From the NCBI GenBank assembly GCA_028284045.1, contig JANQSN010000058.1, forward strand, positions 183,347 to 247,346: 64,000 bases of DNA. Direction: 5' to 3'. Origin of the DNA: Alphaproteobacteria bacterium. Its GTDB lineage: Bacteria > Pseudomonadota > Alphaproteobacteria > DSM-16000 > Inquilinaceae. How positions within the stretch are numbered: position 1 is the stretch's first letter; each line of letters opens with the position of its first letter. The position numbers were made by a program, and so were the translations under genes. Positions 40,701-50,300 of this stretch are shown here, piece after piece. The notes under the pieces were generated by a model, which ran no database searches, was not told the DNA's origin, and worked only from the letters and a program-made list of their open reading frames with translations.

Positions 40701-43700
40701 GTGCCTTTGGTGAATTCGCCGCGCGCCTGCTGGTCGGCGGCGGTCCAGAACTCCGGCGTGGTGAAGGACCAGCCGCGCCATTCGGTGGTGCCCGCCGGCG
40801 AGGCCGGATCGACCGTCCGGCTCCAGCCGGTGGGGCCGTCATGGGTCCAGCCGAGGGTCGACGGATCGATGGTCTCGTCCACCGCGGGCTGCAGCGTGCC
40901 GGCCAGGCCGTCGAAAGTCTCCGCCAGCAGCACGGTGCCGCCGGAGACGTCCGGCGCGCTCAGCGTGACGTTGTCGATCGCCCAGTACCAGTCGTTGTCG
41001 GCGTCGTCGTAGCGCCAGAAGACCTCGATCTCGCTCGCCGAGGCCGGGGCCAGGAAGTCGATGGAGAGGGTCTCGTTGCGCTGCGCGGTGTCGTCGGTGG
41101 TGGTGCTGTCGTAGCGCAGGATGTCCGTCGGCGCGCCGCCGTCGAAGCGGACGGACACGGTCCCGGTCTGGGCGTCGAACGGCCGCCAATGGCTGTCGAA
41201 GGTCAGGTTCAGGGCGATCTGCTGCGAGCCCTGATCGATGGCGGGCAGGGCGAAGCCGATATCGGTGCCGAGCTGGACGATGTCGGAGAGATCGGGCGCC
41301 GGCGCGCTCCAGCCCGCCAGGTCGCCGTCGTCGAAGGTCTCCGTCAAAAGCGCGTCCGGCGCCTCGACGATCACGACTTTCTCGTCGGTGGAGACGTTGC
41401 CGTCTTTGTCGGTCACCTTGAGCGTCAGGCGGTGGGTGCCGGTCTTCAGTTCGACGGACAGGGCGGGGCTGTCGGCCGCCGCATCGCTCTGCGCGCTACC
41501 CGCCCCGTCCTCGTCGCGGTCGTCCTCGTCGTCGTCATCATCATCGTCGTCGACGTCATCCGTCGCGCTGGCCGCCCCGTCATCATCCTTCTGGCTTAGC
41601 TTCTCGCCATCGGCGGTGAACCACTCGAAGACCGCGCCGGTCGTGTCGCCGAGGGTTCCGGACGGGTCGAGGGTGACGGTGGCGGCGATGCCGTCGCCGG
41701 TGACGATCTGGGTTTCGCCGGCCTTGGCGATGGCGATCTGCTCCGGTGTGCCGAGGTCCACGCCCTCGAACACCTCCTGGTGATCGGGGAACGCCTCGTA
41801 GAAGCTGTCCAGCTCCACCAGCTTGGTGTGGGTGGTGATCCGGTCGTTGTCCGGGTCGATCACCACCAGGCGCAGCGCGCCGTTGCCGCCATTGGTGCCG
41901 ACGCCCTCCACCCCGGACCAGGCGCCGTTCTGGTAGTTGACGAAGATCTGGTGGACCGGGTTGCCGCCGGCGCCGTAGCTGACGACAGTCTCCGCCCCGC
42001 CCATGAAGTTGTGGCCGTTGAAGGTGAAGGCGATGTTCGGGTACTTCGAGGCGAACTCGCGCCAGGCATCCTCGCCGTCGTTCACGTTGCGCGGGTTGTC
42101 GCGGATGTCGTAGCCCCAGCCGCCATTGTCGGTGTTGAGCGGCTGGGTGGTCGGCGTGATGCGGCCGTCGCCGCCATTCCAGGAATGGGTGTTGACGATC
42201 ACCCGGTGGTCGAGATGGGCCTCCACCACCTCCGACGCCCAGCGCAGGACGTCGTCCGGCATGCCGAATTCGAGGTTCAGGATCAGCCAGTCGGTGCCGT
42301 CCGGCGTGGTCAGCGTGGTGTAGTGGTTGCGGATCGAGTCCGCGTAGGTGTTGCCGTTGTTGAAGGTATCCGCGCCGACGTCGAAGCCGTCATAGAGCCC
42401 GCCGCCCTGGGCGGCGGTGGCGCCCACCTGCTCCGGCGTGAAATAGGTGTCGATATCGGTCTCGAAGCTGAAGGCGGAGGAGAAACCGGGGCGCTGCTGG
42501 TCGTGGTTGCCGACGGCCAGCGTGTAGGACAGCTCCCCGTCCAGCCGCTCCAGGGCGTCCTCGGCGATCTGCCATTGGCTGGTGGAGCCGAACTGAACGA
42601 TGTCGCCGACATGGATCATGTGCTGGATGGCCAGGCTGTCCTTCTGCCGCACCAGCCAGTCGGTCATGTTGGCGAAGGTTTCTGCGATGCCGGGATTGGA
42701 CGTGTAGTCCTGGGTGTCCGGCATCACGGCGAAGACATAGGCGTTCTCGCCGGCGACGATGGCGCGGAAATTCTCCGCCAGCGCCGCGCCGGTCGGCCCT
42801 TCCGCGGTCACGGTGATGTCGGAATGGCCGAGGTCGAGGCCGGCCAGCGTCAGTGTCGACCCGGTGATCTGCGCGTCGACGATGCTGCCGTCGGCGGCGG
42901 TGACGACGAAGTTGGTGGCGCCGGGGCCGAAGGCGGCGGCCAGGTCGATTTCCGTCGGCGCCCCGCCCTCGGTGATCAGCAGGTCGTTGATGTTGTCCTG
43001 GATCGGGGCCGCGCCCGCGACATCGATCACCGCGACCGACTGGAAGCCGGCGTCGACCGTCGGCTGGTAGTTGTCGAAGCCGATCTGATTGGTCAGGGCG
43101 GGCGCGCCGGCGCTCGGGCCCGCGCCGTCGGCACCGCCCAGCGCGGCGATGGCCGCCGCATCCAGCACCGTCTCCGACAGCGCGAAATGGGCGAGGTAGC
43201 CTTCCGACGTCTCCCGGTTCTCGTCGGCCAGCAGCAGGAAGCCGTCGGCGCCCGACAGCGTGAAGCGGTCGGCGCTGACGGTCTGGCTGTCGAGGAACGC
43301 GCCGTCGAGATATTTCGACAGGAGGGCGGTGCCGTCGCCCTGGTCCTCGACCGTGATGGCGATGCGGTGCCAGGTCTCCGCCAAGACGGTTCCGTCATAG
43401 TCGCCGTTGATGCCGATGCCGCCGTCGCCGCGGATGAACAGCTCGCCGTCGCCGCTCTGGCCGACATCGGTCTGCAGCAGCGACTGGAAGCCCGGGATCT
43501 GGTCGAAGCGGATGTCCCAGACGGCCGTGTAGCTGGAGAGGTCGCCCGCGCTCGCCGGCAGTTCGACCAGGATGCCCTCGTCGGGCGTGTAGGCGGCGTA
43601 GTCGAGGACGGGGATGTCCGCGCCGCCTGGCCCAGCGATGGCGAATTGCGAGGCGAGCGCGATGGCGCTGTCGTTGATCACCGCTGGGCTGCGGAAGCCG

Positions 43701-44395
43701 AAGCCGTCGAGGAACACATCGCCCGTGCCGTAGCGCGGCGTCACGTCGTCATTGGTGAAGTTGATCTCCACGGCGGTCGGCGAGGGCTGGGCCGGGAAGA
43801 AGCCGCCGGCGTTGGGCGTCGGCACGGTCGCCAGGATCCCGGCGATCTCCGTCGGGCTCGGCACCTCGGTCGTGAAGAAGACCGACGACACCGCGCCGGC
43901 CGCGGTCTCGCCGTCATTGTCGTTGAACAGCTTCAGGCCGGTGGCGGGGTCGATGGACCAGCGCGTCGTGGCGCCGAGGTCCTGGGTGCCGACCGGCGCG
44001 CCGTCGACATAGGTGCTGAGGATGGTGTTGGCGCCGTCTTGCGTCACGGTGACGACGATCCGGGTCCAGGCGTCGAACGCGATCGACCCGCTATAGACGC
44101 CGCCGATGCCGATCCCGGCGGTGCCGTCGCCGTTGTCGCGCAAGAACAGATCGCCGTCGCCGTCGCCGGTCTGCAGCAGGCTGGCGAAGGTCCCGGACGG
44201 CTGGGGGATGTAGACGTCGAGACCCAGCGCCCAGGTCTGGATCGGCTCGGACGACCCCGTCTGCGGCGCGATGCGCAGCGCCTCGCCGGCCGAGAAGGCC
44301 GGAAACTGCAGCACCGACGCGTCGACCCCGCCGATCGGCGGAACACCCGTCTCGCTCGCCAAACCCAGTGCCGCCGTTCCAAGCTGCCGCGCCAT
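37730..44395 (-). CDS. giant extracellular LamG / calcineurin-phosphoesterase protein
   Basis: This 2221-residue acidic protein has a strong AGGAGG before its ATG. Modules: LamG-like (concanavalin fold) at about 45-185, a second at about 255-425, and a calcineurin-type metallophosphoesterase at about 550-830. The phosphoesterase motifs are P-D-T-Q-D-Y, H-V-G-D-I-V, G-N-H-D, V-N-T-H-S-W and F-N-G-H-N-F. A PKD-like domain is broken by an aspartate-rich run (about 935-960), and a third LamG is at about 1268-1425. Concanavalin/DUF1080-like domains lie near 1500-1640 and 1755-1955. Two tandem copies of a 125-residue C-terminal module (from about 1963 and 2093, sharing I-E-P-Y-S-L) end the chain. 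There is no Sec signal and no RTX, so export, perhaps type I by a C-terminal signal, is inferred. Beside the NarL-type regulator gene. Confidence 0.85.
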   Translation of the reverse strand: MARQLGTAALGLASETGVPPIGGVDASVLQFPAFSAGEALRIAPQTGSSEPIQTWALGLDVYIPQPSGTFASLLQTGDGDGDLFLRDNGDGTAGIGIGGVYSGSIAFDAWTRIVVTVTQDGANTILSTYVDGAPVGTQDLGATTRWSIDPATGLKLFNDNDGETAAGAVSSVFFTTEVPSPTEIAGILATVPTPNAGGFFPAQPSPTAVEINFTNDDVTPRYGTGDVFLDGFGFRSPAVINDSAIALASQFAIAGPGGADIPVLDYAAYTPDEGILVELPASAGDLSSYTAVWDIRFDQIPGFQSLLQTDVGQSGDGELFIRGDGGIGINGDYDGTVLAETWHRIAITVEDQGDGTALLSKYLDGAFLDSQTVSADRFTLSGADGFLLLADENRETSEGYLAHFALSETVLDAAAIAALGGADGAGPSAGAPALTNQIGFDNYQPTVDAGFQSVAVIDVAGAAPIQDNINDLLITEGGAPTEIDLAAAFGPGATNFVVTAADGSIVDAQITGSTLTLAGLDLGHSDITVTAEGPTGAALAENFRAIVAGENAYVFAVMPDTQDYTSNPGIAETFANMTDWLVRQKDSLAIQHMIHVGDIVQFGSTSQWQIAEDALERLDGELSYTLAVGNHDQQRPGFSSAFSFETDIDTYFTPEQVGATAAQGGGLYDGFDVGADTFNNGNTYADSIRNHYTTLTTPDGTDWLILNLEFGMPDDVLRWASEVVEAHLDHRVIVNTHSWNGGDGRITPTTQPLNTDNGGWGYDIRDNPRNVNDGEDAWREFASKYPNIAFTFNGHNFMGGAETVVSYGAGGNPVHQIFVNYQNGAWSGVEGVGTNGGNGALRLVVIDPDNDRITTHTKLVELDSFYEAFPDHQEVFEGVDLGTPEQIAIAKAGETQIVTGDGIAATVTLDPSGTLGDTTGAVFEWFTADGEKLSQKDDDGAASATDDVDDDDDDDDEDDRDEDGAGSAQSDAAADSPALSVELKTGTHRLTLKVTDKDGNVSTDEKVVIVEAPDALLTETFDDGDLAGWSAPAPDLSDIVQLGTDIGFALPAIDQGSQQIALNLTFDSHWRPFDAQTGTVSVRFDGGAPTDILRYDSTTTDDTAQRNETLSIDFLAPASASEIEVFWRYDDADNDWYWAIDNVTLSAPDVSGGTVLLAETFDGLAGTLQPAVDETIDPSTLGWTHDGPTGWSRTVDPASPAGTTEWRGWSFTTPEFWTAADQQARGEFTKGTGVIAVADGDEWDDFNGGAGGNTDSLDTTLGTPALSLLGVGGGQTAGAAADIVRIDPLTGDEGLLVTPSATGQITDYTLIFDILASPTTATFTSLFQTDVTNSGDGEIYLRNDGTTASIGISGDYDGALAYGDWGRIALVFETDGTGQQTLSKYLDGVFLDSQVVDADVSDGSRWTIDADQGFLLFSEASGFTSEIFANAVHWTPEALDGGAIAALGGVDVDGPVDAPANPDAVQFNFDNALDSVDYGTAGLAPVSLADAGATSYLVKGSIFGNPDGLGEAALYQQSNGADEILVWTGAGSESWTNYVFDMVVEPADNDTIGAVFYYQDADTHYRLTLNQQADERILTRVENGGETVLASETGAYRHFAPQDLRIAVLNGEITITLDDEMLFGGPVTDADPLAGGTIGVLSQFMDRVAFDNISVNPIALAARALTAEPAGRWAADLDGDGTATVTLTAAASLSAAGVATYEWLVDDEVVATGETAALDLDPGETTVTLRITDANDAQSQDRITVTVADHRAILVADDFADGDAAGWTIVDEGTIDGPSDWQVVDGALVQATNIRSDQQGTGSAAYAEGGDGPYILRDGTYALWGDPAALAWTDYAIEATITPNDDDGIGLLFRYTDADNYYKLEADAETGLVMLTRHLDGRESILARGYMEYTPGEAQHWRIEVQDGVIAPYIDGKQVFGTEIEDRNLPAGTIGLYGWGSEGLTFDDVVVTDLGFVPPPPPDLEVLLIDADTNSVIATLDPDGTEILASQFVGKDVTIAAFVPDDSPFAGAVESMRLDLNDGDRTRVESIEPYSLYSDLFRFGREIYWGREGILEAENTISFDLYSGNFARGTLIDTVTRSFTVVDDVQPTAEDLQIFLVDSRSDAVIAELTDGAEIDRDLIARKKLSIAAVVEEDSFLFDITDSMRLTLNDRFSKVENIEPYSLFGDFSYYGEENYFGRRNILEDGENTIEFEIFTDNWLRGDDLGTVSLTFNVVDSLV

Positions 44396-44570
44396 CGCCT
44401 GTTCCTCCTGCAGATGCGCCAGAGCGTCGGCGGCAGGAGTGCGGGAAACCGGGGGCGGTTTGCCGTTTGGTTTGGTTAATTTTCGTTGACGGTTTTGTGC
44501 GTCGATTGTCGACGGGCCGGCGGGCGATCCGTCTTGCGTGCGCGACCGACGCCGCGCGCTTGGTCCAGGT

Positions 44571-45185
44571 TCAGATGATGTTGCGCCGCCGCCCGATGGC
44601 GACCGCTTCGCCGCGGCGGTTCGCGTCCAGCTTCCGCAAGATGTTTTCGAAGTGGTACTTCACCGTGCGCACGCTGATCTGCAGGCGGGCGGCGATCAGC
44701 CGGTTGGACAGGCCGTCGGCGGCGCTCTTGAGGCATTCCAGCTCCCGCGGCGTCAACCCGGCCGGGTCGCCGGCGGTGACCTTGTCCATCGCCTGGATGG
44801 CGGCGGAGACGAAGGTGCGGCCGTCGACGGCGCGGCGAATGGCAACCAACAGCTCGTCGAACGCTGCGTCCTTGATGACGTAGCCGGAGAAGCCCTGATC
44901 GATCAGCGACTCTGCCATCGCCGGTTCCAGATGCATGGTCAGCGCGATCAGCTTGGTGGCGCCGGCGCGTCCGTCGACGCTTCGGGCGATCGCGCGGATC
45001 CCCGGTCCGGGCATCGAGATGTCCACCAGGGCGATGTCCGGGGCGTGGGCGTCGATCAGATGCAGCAGGTCGTCGCCATTGTCCGTGGTGGCGATCACCC
45101 GAATGTCGTCGGACCGCCCTAGGAGATGGCGCAGCGCTTCCACGAACATGGTGTGGTCGTCGGCGATGATCAGGCGGATCGGCAT
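44571..45185 (-). CDS. NarL/FixJ-type DNA-binding response regulator
   Basis: This 204-residue regulator has a receiver with Asp9-Asp10, phospho-acceptor Asp55 (A-L-V-D-I-S-M-P), Thr83 and Lys104. A LuxR-type helix-turn-helix from about 139 follows (G-L-T-P-R-E-L-E-C-L; then I-S-V-R-T-V-K-Y-H). AGAGGGAC precedes the ATG at 45185. It lies 10 bases after the kinase gene in the same operon. The 175-base gap to the giant phosphoesterase gene (same strand) is likely to hold its target promoter or read-through. Regulation of both neighbouring giant genes is inferred from position. Confidence 0.93.
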   Translation of the reverse strand: MPIRLIIADDHTMFVEALRHLLGRSDDIRVIATTDNGDDLLHLIDAHAPDIALVDISMPGPGIRAIARSVDGRAGATKLIALTMHLEPAMAESLIDQGFSGYVIKDAAFDELLVAIRRAVDGRTFVSAAIQAMDKVTAGDPAGLTPRELECLKSAADGLSNRLIAARLQISVRTVKYHFENILRKLDANRRGEAVAIGRRRNII

Positions 45186-45195
45186 CGTGGTCCCT

Positions 45196-47076
45196 CTAGG
45201 CGGGAAAGCTGAGGCGAACCGTGGTGCCGCCATTCGCACCGGGTCCGACGTCGAGGCGACCGCCGAGCAAGCGTGCCCGGTCCCGCATCGTCTTCAGTCC
45301 CAGGCCGGTGGGCTTTGCCGCCGTCGTCGTTGGGTCGGACGGCAGGCCCCGGCCGTCGTCGCTGACCGTGAGGACGACATGGGTCTTGTCCCGGTCGAGG
45401 GTGATGGCAATCCGGCTGGCCTCGGCGTGGCTGGCGGCGTTGTTCAGCGCCTCCTGAAAGACCCGGTAGAGATGATCGCGCTGGGTCTTCGGCAGGTCGA
45501 TCGCCGGCGGAACCTGGATGTCGACGGCGATCCGGCCGCGCCGGGCCGCCCGCTCGCTCAAAGTCCGCATGGCCGCAGGCAGGCCTTGTTCCTCCAGGAA
45601 CACCGGTGACAGGTCCTGGGCGACGCGGCGGGTGTCCTCGATGGCGTGATCGACGTCGGAGACCAGCTCCTTGACCCGGCCGCCGGCACCGGGCGGGTCG
45701 CCGGCGGTGTCGGCGCCGAGCAGCTCCAGCCGCAGTTTGATGGTGGTCAGCCACTGGCCGATGCTGTCGTGGATGTCGCGGGCCAGCCGCTCGCGTTCCT
45801 GCTCATGCGCGGTCAGCACGTCGGTATTGGCCCGCCGCAAGGCCCGGTCGGTCTGCAGGATGGTCTGGGCGACGATGAAGGCCATGGACAGCAGGAAGGC
45901 CAGGACGCCGACCTCGCCCAGGCGGAAGCCGTACGCCGCCTCGACGAAATTGGCGGGCAGGACGATGTCGCCGAACATCGAGGCCGCCAGTGCCGACAGC
46001 CCGACGGACAGCGCGATGGCGTGAGGCTGGCCGCGGATCAGCGCCCGGACCGACCAGACGACGACGAGGACGAGGCTGATCAGGAACAGCGCGTGCCAGA
46101 CAAGGCCGCTTTCCATCGCCCACCAGTCCAGCGGCGCAACGCCGGTCAGGGGGACACTGATCAGTGCCGCGACGGACGCGAACTGCAGGAACCGCCCGAG
46201 CCGCCCGACCGGGTTGGCCAGCGCATGCGCCACGAAGGCGATCAGCGCCGGCAGTGTCAGGGCGCCGATCACATTGGCAGCGAATTGCAGGGCCGGATGC
46301 TCGAAGCCGAGCAGACTCAGGATGTCGCGCCTCTCCAAGGTGTGGATATAGAAAGGCAAATAGACAAGAAAAAACAGAAAAACGACTCGACTGCGTCTCT
46401 TCATGTACAAAGCAAAAATGAGCGATACAAGAAGAAAGGTTTCAACGCCAAACAAGACATAATTGATGCTCAGGAATTTCTGGCGAAGGATGAGGTATTC
46501 CGGCAACGCGCTGGCCATGTCGACGAGCGCGACCGGGCCGACGATGATGCCGCCGTCGTCGATATAGGGTTCGCGCGCGACGCGCACCGCCACGACGTTC
46601 TCGCCGCCGACCACCAGGAGATCCGGATCGAAGGGGTAGAGCCGCGGCAGGATCGGCGGATAGACGTGCCAGTCGGACAGCCTGGGGCCGACCCGGCCAT
46701 GCCCGCCGATGCGCACGCCGTTGAGGTAGGTCTCGTCGGCGCGGTCGATGATGCCCAGTCGGACCGCCGGGGTGTTGGACGCCCAATCGGCCGGCACGTC
46801 GAAGCGCAGGCGATACCAGAAGACATCGGTGCGCGGCGTGAACCCCGACACCCGCAGGCTGGACGGGACGGCGATCCGCGCCCAGTCGCCGTCGTCGTAG
46901 TCGGGGTCGGCGAAGGCCGGGCGGTCGTCGTCCACGGTGATCGCGTGCTCGCCGGTCAACAGAACCTCGTTGGCCAGCGACCGGTCGGCCGCCACCATCG
47001 CGAGGCACGCGGCAAGAAGAACTTGTAACAATCGCATTGTGCTGATCGCGCCCGATCTCGAAACAATCGACCCCAT
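45196..47076 (-). CDS. NarX/DegS-type sensor kinase with jelly-roll periplasmic sensor and 7TM domain
   Basis: This 626-residue kinase has a signal sequence or first helix near 14-36. A periplasmic galactose-binding-like jelly-roll domain (about 37-190) follows, with F-W-Y-R-L-R-F, Y-L-N-G-V-R-I-G-G and the N-V-V-A-V-R-V block, as in GH2 sugar-binding and 7TMR-DISM sensors. About seven membrane helices (205-425) precede HisKA_3 with His436 in D-I-H-D-S-I-G-Q and a C-terminal HATPase (N-N-A-A-S-H; D-D-G-R-G-L). It phosphorylates the regulator downstream. The ligand by fold could be a carbohydrate. Start 47076 is used; 47037 (M-R-L-L-Q) would leave a cleaner signal peptide. DNA near 46350-46480 is AT-rich. 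Confidence 0.88.
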   Translation of the reverse strand: MGSIVSRSGAISTMRLLQVLLAACLAMVAADRSLANEVLLTGEHAITVDDDRPAFADPDYDDGDWARIAVPSSLRVSGFTPRTDVFWYRLRFDVPADWASNTPAVRLGIIDRADETYLNGVRIGGHGRVGPRLSDWHVYPPILPRLYPFDPDLLVVGGENVVAVRVAREPYIDDGGIIVGPVALVDMASALPEYLILRQKFLSINYVLFGVETFLLVSLIFALYMKRRSRVVFLFFLVYLPFYIHTLERRDILSLLGFEHPALQFAANVIGALTLPALIAFVAHALANPVGRLGRFLQFASVAALISVPLTGVAPLDWWAMESGLVWHALFLISLVLVVVWSVRALIRGQPHAIALSVGLSALAASMFGDIVLPANFVEAAYGFRLGEVGVLAFLLSMAFIVAQTILQTDRALRRANTDVLTAHEQERERLARDIHDSIGQWLTTIKLRLELLGADTAGDPPGAGGRVKELVSDVDHAIEDTRRVAQDLSPVFLEEQGLPAAMRTLSERAARRGRIAVDIQVPPAIDLPKTQRDHLYRVFQEALNNAASHAEASRIAITLDRDKTHVVLTVSDDGRGLPSDPTTTAAKPTGLGLKTMRDRARLLGGRLDVGPGANGGTTVRLSFPA

Positions 47077-47165
47077 CCGCCGTCTCGCCGGACCATCGCA
47101 AGTCGGCGTGCTCCATTGTATTGAAAAGCATCATTTACCAAAAAAGTAAGATCTTGCGAGATCTG

Positions 47166-47193
47166 ACGGTACTGGACTTCGGACCAGTACCGT
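47166..47193. promoter_or_regulatory. 10-bp inverted repeat with UUCG-type loop in divergent promoter region
   Basis: Arms ACGGTACTGG and CCAGTACCGT flank an eight-base centre (A-CTTCGG-A) that forms a stable C-UUCG-G loop when transcribed rightward. Immediately left lie AGATCT-TGCG-AGATCT (47149-47164) and an A-tract. It lies between the kinase gene (minus) and the RTX gene (plus). It may be a NarL-type operator or a 5' leader hairpin of the RTX mRNA; I cannot choose. Confidence 0.55.
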
Positions 47194-47335
47194 CCAGCGA
47201 GGGGTGAGTAGTAGCCTTCCGGGCACAAGGGCGTCTTCCAGCCGGTCCGCTTGCGGCGGGCCGTCGACGGAGATGGACGCCGGTGGGGACGAGCGCGCCG
47301 CAGAAGAGCCGCGCCCCCCTTGGTCCGGAGGCGAC

Positions 47336-50300
47336 ATGTCCAGTTCCGATCTCACCGCGTTCCAGATCAATCTAGTGACGGCTGAATCCCAGCTCAATCA
47401 GATCCGCGACGGCCTCGATGCGGTCAACGATATCGGGCGCAACACCGCCCGGACGCTGAAGGCGGTGGGCAAGATCAAGGACGCGATCGCCCTCACCGAC
47501 AACATCGTCGACACGCTGGATCTTGCCCTGGCGGTGGTCGGCAAGATCGGCCCCCTGTCGACCCCGGCGAAGGCGTTTCGCAAGATCATCAAGCAGGTCG
47601 ACAAGTCGATCGAGGTGCTGGCCGAAGATATCGACACCCTGTTCGACCGGGCCGACACCATCCGCAAGTACCTGGAGAAGGTCACCACGGCGGTCAACAT
47701 CATCGAGCTGGACCTGAAGGTCTCCGAGCTTGTGTTGGAAGACACGCGCGATCGTGTCGCTTTGGCGCAGACCGCGCTGACCAAGCTGGAGAGCGCGCCG
47801 CTGGACGGCGACCCGGACGACATTACCGCCATCCAGGAAAGCCTGGCGCTGACGGTGGCGGAGGGCAATCAGTTCCTGATCGGCCTGATCGCCGCGACGG
47901 ACGGGCCGGTGCAGAAGCTCTCCGAGACCCTCGATCTCTTGCGGCCGCCGGGCTTCGACTTCGACGTTCTGGATCGGGTCGGCGACCAGTTCGGCGGGAT
48001 CGTCGATGCCCTGGACGGCATCGCGGAGCCGCTGGAGGCGCTGCGCACCGTCGCCGAGCCGATCGAGAGCATTCTGGATGCCGTCGACGCGGTCTACGAT
48101 TTCTTCGTCGCCCCGGTCGTCGACCCGATCCTTGAGGCGACGGGCCTTCAGTCCCTGCTCGACGAGGTCGCGGACAAGGTCCTCGGGCTGTTGCCGGACA
48201 TCTCGGTGCTCGACCCGCTGACCCGGGTTCTGGACGACTTCAACGATTTCGTCGCCAGCCTCGACTTCAGCCTGCCCGACCCGGCGTTTGCCGACGATCT
48301 GTCGGCGTTCCTCGGCACGCTGACGCTGACCAACGGGTTCGTCGCCAGCTCCGCCGGGGCCGATCAGGGCTTTCCGTTCGAGTACCGCATCTTCGGCCTG
48401 GACCCGCAGAACGAGGCGTTCTGGACCCGCTACAACGGGACCGGAACGTTCCAGGCGGCGGAGACCGGCGGGTTCGTCTTCGGCAACCTGTTCGCGCAGG
48501 AGATCGTCGGCGGCATCGGCTCCGACCTGATCTTCGGCGGTGGCGGCAACGACGTTCTGACCCACGACGGGGTCGACGAGTTGGCCGACAGCGTCAACCT
48601 CATCATCGGCGGCGGCGGTGACGACCGGATCACCGCCTATGGCAATACGACCGTCTACTACCTGAACGGCATCGGCGAGTACCTCATCACCCAGGGCACC
48701 GAGACCGTCGGCGGCGAGGTCCTGCAATTCGCCGATATCGCGCATCTGCCGCAGGTCGGTGACGGCGGCGCCGACGGCACCGACCGCGTCTACTACGACA
48801 GCGACACCAAGATCGCCTTCGCCACCCTGCCGATCCTCAACATGGAGATCTTCCTACGCGGCTATCAGGCCGCCTCGGCGGACAATCCGGATCTGTTCGG
48901 CGACCGCGACGACGCCGGGAACGCCGGCCAGGTTCCCTTGCGCGACTTCCTGATCGGCAATACGTCCGACGCGCCCGGCTCCGGCGTGGTGGATCAGGCG
49001 AACCTGCTGGTCGGCTACAAGCTGGACGATTTCCTGAGCGGCGGCGACGGCGACGACGACCTCAAGGGCGGTGAGGGCAACGACTATCTGGTCGGCGGCG
49101 ACGGCACCGACACCTTGGACGGCGGGCCGGGAATCGACACCGCGTCCTTCGTCGATCTCAGCGCGCCGATCGTCATCACCGACGTGACGGGCGCCCGCTT
49201 CCCCTTCGGCTCGGACGCCACCCGCGGCGCGCAGCTCTTCCTCGACAAGACGGCGGCGGAGGCGAACGACCTCGGCCTCTACCTCACCGACGCGGTGACC
49301 AACGTCGAAAACGTCATCGGCTCCCGCTTCGAAGAAATCGTCTTCGGCAACCGCTTCGTCGACAACATCCTGCTGGGCGAGGACGGCGGCGACGTCTTGC
49401 GCGGTGTTGGGTCCGGGGCCGAGGGCAACCAGGTCGACGGCGGCGCCGGCAAGGACGCCATCATCATCGACAGCGGCCGCGACCGGGCCTTCGGCGGCGA
49501 CGATGACGACGTGTTCTACGTCGCGCTCGACGCCCAGCACATGGATGCCGGCAACTTCATCGACGGCGGGGCGGGCAACGACCTGATCAACTACGCCGCC
49601 TATGAGGAGTTGGGCATCTTCGGGTCGATGAACCCGCGGCATGCCGAGGTCATCTTCACCGGGATCGATTTCGGCCCCGGGCTCGACCTCAACCAGACCA
49701 TGGCCGGCGGGTCGATCACGGTGAACGGCGGTCTCGGTACGGTTCTGCGCATCGTCGACGCCACCGGGGCCACGTCGGTCGATCGCTACACCAATGTCGA
49801 GGCGATCGTCGGCACGGTCGGCGGCGACACCTTCATCGCCGCGGAGTCGGAGACGCCGGTCGAGTTCCACGGCGGCGACGGCGCGGACACCTTCGTCGGC
49901 GTCGGCTGGGGCATCGATGTCGAGGGCAACCGCGATGTCTCCGCCGACGGCAACGCCCTGTTCGGCGGCAACGGCGACGACACCTTCCGGCTGTTCGGAT
50001 CGCATGAGGTGCATGGCGGCGCCGGGCTGGACACGATCGATCTGTCCGAGGCCGAAGGGTTCTGGACGCTCGACCTGACCGGTCTGGAATGGCGCGCCGG
50101 GTCCCAGGTGCCGGTGTTGGAGCATTTCGACACCGAGGCCGATCTGCCCGATACGCGCGACCTGTTCGTGCGCCCGGGCCAGATCTTGAACGCCGATCCG
50201 CTGCCGCCCTGGTTCGACGACAGCGATCCCCGGAACGATCCGCGGCCGGACTTCGTCGGCCCGCTGGACGACGGTCAGTTGGTCAGCGGGATCGAGATCG

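Noticed and set aside
37715..41599. A 1294-codon plus-strand frame opposite the giant phosphoesterase gene
   Set aside because: The translation is a low-complexity V/D/G/R mixture without domains. The minus strand has clear LamG and phosphoesterase motifs and a strong ribosome site.
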